From NCBI RefSeq assembly GCF_003590095.1, contig NC_039498.1:6200001-6264000 (forward strand): a stretch of 64,000 nucleotides of DNA, in the 5' to 3' direction. The DNA is from Trichoplusia ni. Taxonomy: Eukaryota; Arthropoda; Insecta; Lepidoptera; Noctuidae. The translations under genes were made by a program, and so were the position numbers. Positions 11,217 through 21,341 of the stretch are shown here, piece by piece; positions within the stretch are counted from its first letter, which is position 1; each line of letters begins with the position of its first letter. A model generated the notes under the pieces. That model was not told where the DNA came from. It searched no databases and saw only the letters and a program-made list of their open reading frames with translations.

Positions 11217-12627
11217 TCAAGTTACTGGCAACGTGGTCTGGTAAGGGGAAGGATGTGAGTATAGATGTGAGCAACATTACTATTTGCTCTACTGCTGAGA
11301 TATTTTCATTGGGAGAGGGGCTGTTGGGAAGGGCACAGCCGTTGGCGGGAGTGGGGAGAGAAAAACTATTCAGGATATTTTGGTGGGCCTGACGATCATA
11401 CCCTGGGGAGAGGGGAGCATGGGATTTTGGGGGCAGGAAAACAGTTTTCCTGTAGGATGTGGTAGTGGGAGTTTGGTGAGAGTGATAGGGACGAGCTAAT
11501 TGGGATGGGTGGAGAGACTGTTGGGGGGAAGGAGCTGATGCGACAACATCAGCAAAGGACTTTCTGGCTGGTGGGAATATTTTTGCTGCCTCAGAATATG
11601 ACAGGTTTTTTTGTGACATGCAGGATTTTATATTTCTCTGCCTTTGGTACTCAGGACATTGTCGGCTGGTGGCCAGATGATGTCCTTCACAAAATAGGCA
11701 GGTAGTTTCATCTGCTGAACATCCCTCACCAAAGTGGTCTCCACCACAGCGGAAGCACCGTGGTTTGGACCTACATTGGGTCTTGGTGTGACCATACCGA
11801 CAACATCCAAAGCATTGAATTGTGGGGTAGTTATAAAGCTCGACAAGAAGTGAATTATGACAGCAAAATACACGTTCAGGGAGAACTCTCCCATCAAAAG
11901 TTAGAACTACTGATGAAGTGGGTAACCATTCGGCTTTCCCATCATTAGTAACCTTCCTGTTTAACCGCCTTATTTTCAGAATCTTTCCACAACCTGTAGG
12001 GGATTTTAGGTTATCCGAGCATTCTAGATCCGTCCAGTCTGCTGGGACACCCTTTACTACACCCATGCGGGTAATATTAAAAGTAGGGATCAATGTAACA
12101 TAGCCTTTTTCTTTGAGGAAACTGCTGTCTATGAAAGCATTGGCGTCTGCTGGGGCTTTAAATTCCACTGAGATACGGTTCCTACCAACCTTTTTTATGC
12201 CATCCTCAGTAATATTTCTTACCTTGTTTTTTAACAGCAACTGACCAAACCTTACAGGATGCATAGTTGAACCCGCCTTAGGGTCCACCTCTGCATACGA
12301 TACGAATACTATGAACGGGGCAACGTCGGTATCTGTGTATTTCGATCGAGCTATGAGTGATGGTGCGGAGATTCTATCACGTTTCGATGCCAGAGATACT
12401 GAGTCCTCGGTGTTCGTGTCGTTTTCTTTGCTTTCCATTGGGCGTTTGCGTTTAATAGACGTTTGAGTCTCCATTGCCTCAAATGACGACAAAGGAGCTG
12501 TTACAACAGGAGTGTAGGAAAATAGGTCTAGGGATTGGGGATTGGGGTCGGATTGGGGATTAGGGTCGGGTATGGGGGGATCATTGGGATCTGGCGGGCG
12601 GCCCGGAGGCCGGTCGTCAGCGTCCAT
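11143..12627 (-). CDS. Retrotransposon ORF1, Gag-like RNA-binding protein
   Basis: A 494-residue ORF1 protein that should coat the element's RNA. The N-terminus is proline-rich with DPNP-type repeats. Three CCHC zinc knuckles follow in the second half, beginning CFGC, CFRC and CLFC, the usual trio in Jockey- and I-type ORF1. No stop or frameshift was seen. Its last 74 nt overlap the ORF2 frame, which is shifted +1. The start ATG follows a 5' UTR of about 200 nt, as expected for an element with an internal promoter. Confidence 0.88.
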   Translation of the reverse strand: MDADDRPPGRPPDPNDPPIPDPNPQSDPNPQSLDLFSYTPVVTAPLSSFEAMETQTSIKRKRPMESKENDTNTEDSVSLASKRDRISAPSLIARSKYTDTDVAPFIVFVSYAEVDPKAGSTMHPVRFGQLLLKNKVRNITEDGIKKVGRNRISVEFKAPADANAFIDSSFLKEKGYVTLIPTFNITRMGVVKGVPADWTDLECSDNLKSPTGCGKILKIRRLNRKVTNDGKAEWLPTSSVVLTFDGRVLPERVFCCHNSLLVELYNYPTIQCFGCCRYGHTKTQCRSKPRCFRCGGDHFGEGCSADETTCLFCEGHHLATSRQCPEYQRQRNIKSCMSQKNLSYSEAAKIFPPARKSFADVVASAPSPQQSLHPSQLARPYHSHQTPTTTSYRKTVFLPPKSHAPLSPGYDRQAHQNILNSFSLPTPANGCALPNSPSPNENISAVEQIVMLLTSILTSFPLPDHVASNLINLFSNRKIPSPAVERQECPTKKT

Positions 12628-12830
12628 TATTGCGCGGCGACTGCCGCATAAAATAAGGAAGTACTATGTACTTACCAGTAAATTGAACACACAAAAACAC
12701 AAAACACACAAGACACACACAAATATATAAAACGCACTCAAAATACAGTCGAAAAAACAAACTTCTACTGCCCAAAAGCTTAATAGAAGAAACTCCACAT
12801 GTGTTAGTCAACAAACACAAACCGGACATC

Positions 12831-12840
12831 AAGTGACGTA
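12831..12840. repeat. Target-site duplication, 5' side of the retrotransposon
   Basis: A second copy of aagtgacgta, matching 7252-7261 exactly. It fixes the element's 5' end at 12830. Confidence 0.9.
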
Positions 12841-13725
12841 TTATAGCTATATCAAAAGAAGAATATTAATAGATTAGACGGTAGAAAACGAAGGCAGCGG
12901 TACAGTTGATAGAAAAAAAAAACATTTGTTTTTATTTTTAACTTGGATATCTTTGTGTGCCTAGGTGTTATAGTTCCTTAACGATACAAACAATTTTTAA
13001 GCCGCTTAAGCCCCCTCAGCAAGATCCCTCCTCACTCGTAAAGTTCCGAACACTGAAGAAATAAGTACCTGCTGACTTATTACTAAAATTTCGATGAACT
13101 ATTTGGAATAATGATGCTGTTTTAATTTTTTGAGAAAGATACTTATTTCATGTGAAACCTATAATTATTTTGTTTCGGCCTTAGACGAGACGAGGGTGCG
13201 CCATCTACCGTAAGAAAATGTTGTTTTAATCCCATGTTTTAATCTCTGATCATCATGTTGATGATTTCTGCAGTTCTTGTGTTTTTCTTTTTATCTTCTA
13301 GTATATTTCAGAAACGAGTTTTCCCAGCATTCATTGCTGTCTGTTCCGAGATTTTTACAAGGAAATTAATTTAGTGATGTAAAGTGATTTACGGTTTTTC
13401 ACAAAATAACTTTATTGATTTTTAACATTTAATATTCTTCATTCATTTATAGAATTACTCATTTTATTATCTCAAAATACGAAAACTATTTTGCCTCCAC
13501 CTACAATCTTGGTGAAGTAGTCTACATAAAAACCGATTTTAATTTAAAATATTGATTAGCATTCCTTGTTGTCAAACTTAGTAAAAGAAAACAAAGTGTT
13601 TTTGTTGATAATCTGTATCAGTGCACTGTGTGTGTACTCGAATGAAATGTCATAATTGAGAAATGACGATCGTTCGACTGTGTGTATCGAAACTATAAAT
13701 TTAATCATAATTGCGTTATTCCAAC
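12841..13725. other. Intergenic and likely promoter of zinc-finger gene B
   Basis: AT-rich, with no open frame of note. The stretch directly before the ATG at 13726 should carry the promoter and 5' UTR of gene B. No clear TATA box was identified. Confidence 0.4.
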
Positions 13726-15312
13726 ATGAGTGACGTGGAAAATATATACTGTCGGCTTTGCGCCGAGTTAAAACCCAACAATAAACTAATAGATCTAAAA
13801 ACTGATGATGAAAAATCACAAGAAATAGTCACCAAATTAACTCGACTACATATAGAGTTAAATGAAAATATGTTCCCAAAAACGGTATGTTTGATGTGTG
13901 TTACCTCATTACAGAGCGCTTACGAGTTCGTTACGACTGTAGAACAAGCTCAAACAGTTCTCAACGACTTGATACTAGTTCGGCAGATTAAAAAGGAGAA
14001 AAATGTTTCGGACGACGAAAATGATGTTACCGAAGTCCCTGACGATACTTGTCAAGATTATTTAGTTGTTAAAGTTGAATCTAAGCCCGCTGAACCGAAG
14101 CCCACTGAAAGTAGTTCGAAACCAGTTGAAAAAGGTCCGAAAAAGGGTCCACAGGTTTACAGAAAGCGAAATCTTAGTCCCACAATAGAACCGGTACCAG
14201 TTAACGACGTTAAACTGTCATGGAAGGACTACAGTTGGATGTGTTCATACTGCGACACTCTGTTTCCCAATGTTGATGAGTTAAAAACACATTCTATGGA
14301 GTTCCATAACGCTTGCAATGCATTCCGATGTACGGACTGCAGACGAAGGAAGTTGAGGCTTGATAGCTTCTTGATTCATGTTTGCAGACACCGAAAACAC
14401 CTGAAATTCTCCTGCTATAAATGTCCCATGAAGTTTGCAACTGTAAAAGTTGGAAATTATCATAGAACGAAGCATATAAATTCTAATTACGTTTGTCTGG
14501 GATGCAACACAAATTTCACAACGAAGAAGGATTTGAATAGTCACGCAAGTAAATATTACAAAGAGACACGAGTAAGAAAATTACCAGATATACCGCAAGA
14601 TGATACTTTAACATGCGTAATATGCCACAAGACATGTAGAAACCGAGGCAGCTTAAATGTGCATCTACTAACACATACAGACAGAAAAAAGAACCATACC
14701 TGTGAAGTATGCGGTAAATGTTTCTTTCAAAAGGGCAGTTTGGCGGAACATATGCTTCAACACACAAATGAAAGACCGTTTCCCTGTGAAATATGCAAGT
14801 TTTCCTTCAAAACATCGAGGCAGCTACGAAGGCATGTGGGAGTGCATGATGGGATAAAACCTTTTGCATGTGACCAATGCGGTAGATGCTTCAGATTAAA
14901 AAAGCAATTACTATCCCACAGTATAATCCATACGGATTCCTTTCCACATGTCTGCTCATACTGCAACAAAGGTTTTCGTTTCAAAACCATTCTCAACCAA
15001 CATCTGCGTCAACACACCGGTGTTAAACCTTACAACTGCAGTATCTGTCAACGGGACTTTACGAATTGGCCGAACTTCAATAAGCACATGAAACGAAGGC
15101 ATGGTACGGACATGGCAAAGAAGAAACACACACCAGAGGGAACGTTTCCTATAAATTCTGCTGGTGATGTTATATACCCTGCAGGAGATTGTCTAGATTG
15201 GAGAAAGAAAATTATGATGGCTACGCAAAAAGAGAAACCAAAAGTTGATGATAAGATTGAAACCGTAATGCAGAGAGAGTTGGTACCTACTGGTGAAGTC
15301 AGTAACAATTGA
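13726..15312 (+). CDS. ZAD-C2H2 zinc-finger protein B (intronless)
   Basis: A 528-residue protein, probably a nuclear DNA-binding regulator. The ZAD domain has cysteines C9, C12, C55 and C58. A lysine- and proline-rich linker follows, then about ten C2H2 fingers. Finger 4 has lost its final histidine, exactly as in the paralogue at 3414-5513. The C-terminal block shares TNWxNxxKHMKRRH and the EGxFPxN tail with that paralogue. The start is the ATG at 13726 (ccaacATGa); the open frame extends 15 nt further upstream without another ATG. The coding run has no intron, while the paralogue has one between fingers 2 and 3. A poly(A) signal lies at 15419. Confidence 0.92.
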   Translation: MSDVENIYCRLCAELKPNNKLIDLKTDDEKSQEIVTKLTRLHIELNENMFPKTVCLMCVTSLQSAYEFVTTVEQAQTVLNDLILVRQIKKEKNVSDDENDVTEVPDDTCQDYLVVKVESKPAEPKPTESSSKPVEKGPKKGPQVYRKRNLSPTIEPVPVNDVKLSWKDYSWMCSYCDTLFPNVDELKTHSMEFHNACNAFRCTDCRRRKLRLDSFLIHVCRHRKHLKFSCYKCPMKFATVKVGNYHRTKHINSNYVCLGCNTNFTTKKDLNSHASKYYKETRVRKLPDIPQDDTLTCVICHKTCRNRGSLNVHLLTHTDRKKNHTCEVCGKCFFQKGSLAEHMLQHTNERPFPCEICKFSFKTSRQLRRHVGVHDGIKPFACDQCGRCFRLKKQLLSHSIIHTDSFPHVCSYCNKGFRFKTILNQHLRQHTGVKPYNCSICQRDFTNWPNFNKHMKRRHGTDMAKKKHTPEGTFPINSAGDVIYPAGDCLDWRKKIMMATQKEKPKVDDKIETVMQRELVPTGEVSNN

Positions 15313-15418
15313 ATAAAATTATTTAAAAAAAGATGTATAAAGAAAATTGTAATGAATTGTAAATCGAAGAGTACAGTCTATGGTATAAATATTCCAAGTC
15401 GAAAAAAAAAATATTGTA

Positions 15419-15424
15419 AATAAA
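15419..15424 (+). terminator. Poly(A) signal AATAAA of zinc-finger gene B
   Basis: A canonical AATAAA lies about 107 nt downstream of the stop codon, within an A-rich stretch. A plausible 3' end; not verified. Confidence 0.5.
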
Positions 15425-17380
15425 AATTAACAATCATAGACTAGATGTTTAAAGTTTTAAATTTTAACTATTGGTGTTGTTAAATCCTATTCTGGAATAG
15501 TATTAGATATTATGTGTTGTGAAAACTATTGAATATAAAATAGAGCAATATTAGGAATTTGTCAACGATGTGGAAAGCCATAAGAGGCACCAAACGTAGG
15601 ATAAGAAATAAAACAGTAATATTATAAATGTTAGTAGTTTGTAAACAGATTTAACCTAACCTTAATGTAAATCAATCTTATTGGAATCTAACAATGAATG
15701 ATTCTTTTATTCTTGTCTATTTTAGTCAGCAACAAATTTTTCACATACCAAGATTGTATCAAATATAACTTAAAAAATACAAATCCAGAAAAAAAGCTAT
15801 CATAGTTGTGCTTATTAGAGGCCCTACCTCTACAAATTGCTGATGAGAGCAGTAGTAATTATTGTTCTCACAAAAGGGCCTGCCTCTTGAAATAAAACCA
15901 TTTCAGTTGTTTTAGCAGGACGCCACTCTTCGCCAAGTTGGACGTTGCCTTGATTTCACAATTGTCTTATTTGCTATGGTAGTCCCAATTGACGTCCCCT
16001 GGTACCCGAAAAAGAAAGTAAAGTTTGTTAATATGCTTGAAGCAGTATTAAATATAGGTATTATAGAAAAAATAATCACAGAATTCTGTGCGAGATGAAT
16101 AAAACTAAAGAGTTAGATGTTTATGTGAACGCACATGCTACTAGCGCCTCTAGTGGAAATGTCTTAAACTAACGAAACTCAACCTTTTTCAATGGCCTCG
16201 AACGCATTTGGATCATACCGTGATTTTATCGAGCCTCCTAAGTATTTTTTTTTTGGGAGTCATAATAAAAACACAAGTAGCGCTATATTCAATAAGTTTC
16301 CAATAAAAAAAGCTAAGTAAGTCCTTATCTTTAGGCCCCCTTTAATAGTTATATTGATAAAAACCATGCATTCTGAAACAAAATATTCGATAATTCAGCA
16401 TAATTAAAAACTTATATTGTTGGAAGTTACACCGAGAAATTATGTAAATAATAAATATTATGATTGTTATTAAGTAGATAAGTGAATTTAAATCGGCGAT
16501 AATGATCAATCTTTTTCGTTACAATAATTGAATATTGCAATATTTTTTTTAATTAATTAAAAGAAGAAGCGAACTATTTTTGTACTTATGTGCACAGACC
16601 TAAGTTTATATAGACAGTATCGTTACCCAGGTATTTAATAAATCAGCTTGTATATTCTTTTTGTCTTGCAAATGAATTTTAATCTTTTAGATACTCGCAT
16701 TGGTTGAGGTGCCTACTTATAAAAAGGTGAACAATCATAGTATATTTTTGTCCAAATATCCCTTAAGTAATAAAATGCTTCTAAAAAACAACGATAAAGA
16801 TGACAAAATCAAAAATACCACTGAAATATATCAGACGTTTATTTATTTAAAATCCGTTTACATCAAAAGACATATTGTTTACCTTATTGTTTCAAGTACA
16901 TAGCGCAATGGAGTAGGTATTGGTACTTCTAATCTTGTCTTTCTTTTGTTGTTTGTGCCTGTAAATAATTAAAAAAAAAACAATTTCTGGGTTCATCCGC
17001 GCCAATAATTTGTGTATTTATATAAATAAATAAATGTATGTGTTTATGAAAAGTTATTAAGTTACTACCTATATTATTATTAATTAAGTATTCGAAGGCA
17101 ATAAGTGTTATTTAGTTAATTAATGGATGATTAAACTCTGTTTTAAATTAACTTAATTAATTAAAGGTATGTTAAAATATGGTGTGATTTGTTGTTTATC
17201 TATAGAACATTAAAAATGAATCCCCATTTTCCTTGGTCACGGCATTACGCGAACGGCTGGACCAATTTTGCTACTTTTTTTTGTTGTAGATATTTGTTAT
17301 TGTCAAGAAAAGGAAAAAAAATGAAAATTATTTATATGCATAAAACAAACTGCTAAGTGACATCTTATCCCACTTCCCAC
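15425..17380. other. Intergenic, AT-rich; nothing clearly functional
   Basis: No recognisable gene. Around 15815-15900 the motifs gaggccctacctct and aagggcctgcctctt suggest an eroded repeat. The open frame at 16700-16903 has a biased, AT-driven composition and resembles no protein I know. Confidence 0.4.
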
Positions 17381-17384
17381 TAAT

Positions 17385-17770
17385 ATTATAAAGGCGAATG
17401 TTTGTGAGTGTGTGTGTATGTTTGTTACTTCTTCACGTCGAAACGGCCGAACCGATTTTAATGAAATTTGGTACAGAGTTAGCTGACACCCTGGATTAAC
17501 ACATAGGCTACAATTTAGTACGAGAAAATATCTTATTTCCACGGAAAAGTCGAATTGGCGGAATATGTATGGTGGACTTTCTACCTCCATATTTTTTTCA
17601 AGGAGGATATAAAATCTTTAATCACACTATAATTAATAGGAGCCGAGCAGTGATGAAAAATCTTACAAATATGGACAGAAGTTGCGTGGACTCCAAAAAC
17701 TAATCCGATTTCAAGAAATCCTAAGTTATATCTTCTATCCACGCGGACGAAGTCGCGGGTAACAGCTAGT
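17385..17770 (+). repeat. Dispersed repeat related to family R2
   Basis: It starts ctaatattataaaggcgaatg and contains cgaaccgattttaatgaaatttgg, shared with 605-832 and 38205-38400. It ends cgcggacgaagtcgcgggtaacagctag, the reverse complement of the start of family R1, so it may be a composite of two families. No coding content. Confidence 0.6.
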
Positions 17771-17812
17771 TAACTATAGATTTAAATGAAACAAACAAAT
17801 TCAGTAACACAC

Positions 17813-19715
17813 TTATTTACTAGCTATTAAGGCTAAGCAACGAGGCGAAGTCTTTTCATTCAATATTTTCTTAAATCTACAATTTTCGACGCCATTTTCT
17901 TTTAAATACATAACGCGATCGAATAATACCAAGTTTTCTATGACTGGCTGCAAATAATTTTGCAAGAGAATAAAAATTCCCGCCCTTTTTAACTTCATTT
18001 CAGTCGAACGCCATAATGACATAAGTTCCTCTAAATCAAAAGTTGGATTCTTAACTTTATCTGCATTGGTTAAAGGTTCATTTTCGATTAAAGTAAATCC
18101 GTTGGTAGTTGCGTCGAGTATGTAAGCTTCAAAATTGTGGTCCATTGCTTTAGTTTTAACGGCTTTTCTTTTATTCCTTTTTAATTTACAGTGATCTGAA
18201 ACAGATATTTATAACACTATAAGAAATAGGAAATGCCTTAAAATAATCCCTCTACGCTGACATAGACAGATAACAGAAAACTTGTCGTATCAAATGAAAT
18301 TTACGAGATCATAACGTAAAAATGGCTTGCCATTGAAAATTCTGTTCAAAATGATCAAATATCTTGTGATACAAGGGTTGAAACGAATAGGTGCTGATAC
18401 TAGCGCCAATTCGTGCAGTGCCAAGAGTTGGAACTACGCTAGATCGACAGCTAACGACGCTGATCTGATAACACTTGACCGCAAACCATTAGATATCCAG
18501 CTTGATTTGATTTCATAGTAATATTTCAGGACTGAATCAAAATCATAACAGTACTGGATTATTAAAATACTTACATTTCACCGCAAATACTTGTAATACA
18601 GCTCGAGAGAGTAAATTAAAAACTAAATCTTCTAATTTTTCACCAACAGATGGAGGTTGCGCCGCTAACCTCAGAAAGGGCACTCCTAAATATTTCTGCC
18701 CTTTATTCTTCTCAAAAATATTCTTAAAACTATTACTTAAAGGAAAATTCTTAAACAGACCATCATTTCCATCCATTTTATGGTAACAACAAGGCATAAT
18801 AACCATCGCCTTTGCGTCTTTCATTTTCAAAAATAGGTTTATTGCGTCTATGGTTAAGTCAGCGCAAGCATGAAGGCCGGTTATACAGAAATCCCTATGA
18901 TTTTCAAACTTATCTTGCAAATAGTTTAAAATATTTTCATCCGAATTTTCAGTGATCATATGTTTAATATATTTTACATTGTCTATGGAGTTCAGATGAT
19001 ACTTCCGCTGTCGTTTTTTGGCGCCAACGTAATGACTTTCATTACATTCGATTCCTAATATTTTGTAACCAGTGGTTTCGAAGAGATATTGGTCCAAATA
19101 GCCCTGGAAAATAAACGTAAAAATTTCAAACTTAGGTACTTATTTTATTAGGTACTTAAAAAACGACTCCCACACATGAACGGTGGTTTCAATAACATGA
19201 ATTACGCAAACGCTTGTTCTAAGCGATCATTTAACTCTGTGAGCCACACATCGCTCAATTAATTAAATACCTATTGTTGTTTTAGGTAGATAATCATTGT
19301 TGTCTTTAGAAATACTTACCAATCCAGATCCAAAGTCGACAACAACCTCGCAGCCGATATCCTCACACATATCCTTTATTTCCTTAGCTAAATGTATTAT
19401 TTCATGTTTCTTCTTAGGACTTAAAGGGACATTTATATCAATTGCCAAAGGATCTTCTAGAAAATAATCGTTGACGGCTTGTAATCTTTCTAATTTCGTA
19501 AAGAAATTGTTTAAATAATCATCATTTACTGAAGACAAATCGAAATTCTCTTCAAAGATATTCAAATCATCGTTTTGAATATCAATTTTATCTAATACGT
19601 TATGTAATAGTATGTCTGTGTTTGGAAAGTTGTATAAATATTGATATTCGTATAAAAATTCAATGCATTCTTCGAAGTATTTCTCGGCACTGTCGAAATT
19701 TGGCGGCAGCGACAT
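17813..19715 (-). CDS. METTL25: METTL25-like methyltransferase (three exons)
   Basis: A predicted SAM-dependent methyltransferase of the METTL25/METTL25B (RRNAD1) family; its substrate is not established from sequence. Exons on the minus strand are 19715-19320, 19103-18575 and 18195-17813, joined by GTAAGT donors and CAG acceptors in consistent phase, giving 435 residues. The SAM-binding loop DFGSG (127-131) sits right at the first junction and continues as GYL in exon 2. Family motifs TGLHACADL (207-215) and PCCYHKM (236-242) follow, with a C-terminal SPRCLALIASK. A KKKHEI stretch precedes the SAM loop, as in human homologues. The length is nearer to METTL25B than to METTL25, but CCYH and SPRC look more like METTL25. 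Start: first in-frame ATG. Confidence 0.85.
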
Positions 19716-20582
19716 TTCGAGCTAAAAAAAGATCGAAAACAATTTTCAATTGACAAACAGATGTAAGAGTTATTTAATGCACAATAAAAACAAGATTTAT
19801 AATATTTATGTTAACTAAAATATAAACTGGGACGAATTCGCTTTGATTTAAAACTAGCTGTTGCTCATGGCCGGCCTCATGCATGTCGGTTAATCTAAGA
19901 TGTAGCTACATCCATATTACACGATGAACGTTATCGATCCAGCCGTTTGGGCCACTCATTCTTTCGCATTTATAATGCAAGATAGGGTCCTATTCTCATC
20001 TTTGAGAGGTTGGACTAAAAAAAGAACACCTCGTTTGACAGATTATTAAGAATTCTTTGATCACTGTTAGATGCATTAACGCAGCGTAATCACCGCAACG
20101 CATTACCTAAGCAAATATACAGAGTGTCCCAAAACTCAACGATAATCTGAGATCGGATGAAAGGCCAAGTGATAACAGATCAGGGAAATAAAAAAATCCA
20201 TTTCCATTTTTGAAAAAAAAAAAATTTTTTCTTTGCCTTAATTTATAGTTGCGATTAATAGCTTCGTTCATGAAGATCCCGAAATCATTCGATATAATTA
20301 TGCATTATGCATATATTCGATAGTGTATAAAACACGGTGAAAGAGCATTAAATAAAAAACGTAGTAGAATTAAAATATAACATTTATTAACAGTCTCAAC
20401 ATTACATTCTCTGCAATAAATTAACAATAAGTATGGCCAACAATCCTTACTTACGAGACCAAATTTCACAAGATAACAGCAAAACTCAAACTATGTTCTG
20501 GCCTTCAAATTTTCTCGACTTGTAAAGGGTCGTGATCGACAACACGCCTTTGATAAGTTGCCAAATTCCTTACAACCAATCA
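19716..20582. other. Intergenic between METTL25-like gene and MITE
   Basis: It holds the METTL25-like promoter side. A repeat remnant beginning aactagctgttgctcatgg lies near 19851. An eroded end of another repeat, cagagtgtcccaaaactc, lies near 20120. No gene seen. Confidence 0.4.
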
Positions 20583-20828
20583 GGGCCCCGATTCTGCTTT
20601 TCAATGGCCAAGTATGAATGGCAATTGAATTAAATTTGAAACTATTCCTATTTTCTTAAGCAGTTTGCCAACAAAATAATTAGAAAGTCATTGTATTGAC
20701 CGTGAGTGTTCAGCCTCGTTCTGAATTTTCAATTATTATGTTAGAATTGTTTTAAACAATATGAATAGTGCCGATTTAATCCATTTTCCATTCATTCATT
20801 GGGCATTGTAAATAGCAGAATTGGGGCC
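20583..20828. mobile_element. MITE-like element with terminal inverted repeats, family M1
   Basis: The left end gggccccgattctgc is mirrored at the right end as gcagaattggggcc with one mismatch. The inverted similarity continues inward (caatggccaagtatgaatgg against ccattcattcattgggcattg). It is about 246 bp with no ORF. A diverged relative lies at 52047-52270. No clear target duplication was seen, so the superfamily is undetermined. Confidence 0.65.
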
Positions 20829-21341
20829 GAGAGTGCTTGTTTGGGTATTGGGTATCTTTGAGACCTGGTTATAAAGTACGAATACCGCATTACATAATAC
20901 GACAATAAACTTCTTAAAAAGTATAACACCAATAACTTCTCAGGGGGTCACACTTGCCTTAAATATTTCCAAAAAAATATTCTTTTCCTTTTGCTTGGCT
21001 TGAAAAAAAAGTGCGTAAAATGGTCAGTTGACGATAGAATCGTCTTTCAAGGTTCGCCACAAAATACGGAATAAGACCTACTTAAATATAAATGTATTAA
21101 CCTCAAAATTGACGTAATATTTCACGTTCAACGTGACTGCATATTTCTGTGAAAACTGAAGAAGTAAAAGTGAATTTTCAACCAACTATTTGTCCAAAGA
21201 AGCTGACAGCAATCAGAAAATGAACATAGGGTTTGAGTTCCCCGCCACATAAACATTAAAAGCTACTTTCTAGGACTACATCCTAAGCAGACATACTTGT
21301 TTTACCTTTACAAACCCAGAGGGCATCTAACAATTCCGAAA

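Larger units (their letters stand above)
7262..12830 (-). mobile_element. Full-length I-superfamily-like non-LTR retrotransposon
   Basis: A 5.57-kb element. Its sense strand runs leftward: 5' UTR of about 200 nt, ORF1 (12627-11143), ORF2 (11216-7476), 3' UTR of about 195 nt, then a poly(A) tail read here as 18 Ts at 7262-7279. A perfect 10-bp duplication (aagtgacgta) flanks it at 7252-7261 and 12831-12840. The endonuclease-reverse transcriptase-RNase H order points to the I, R1 or LOA side of the non-LTR tree; the clade is not settled. The clean ends, intact tail and single visible nonsense codon suggest a recent insertion. It lies between two paralogous zinc-finger genes, antisense to both. 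Confidence 0.92.
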
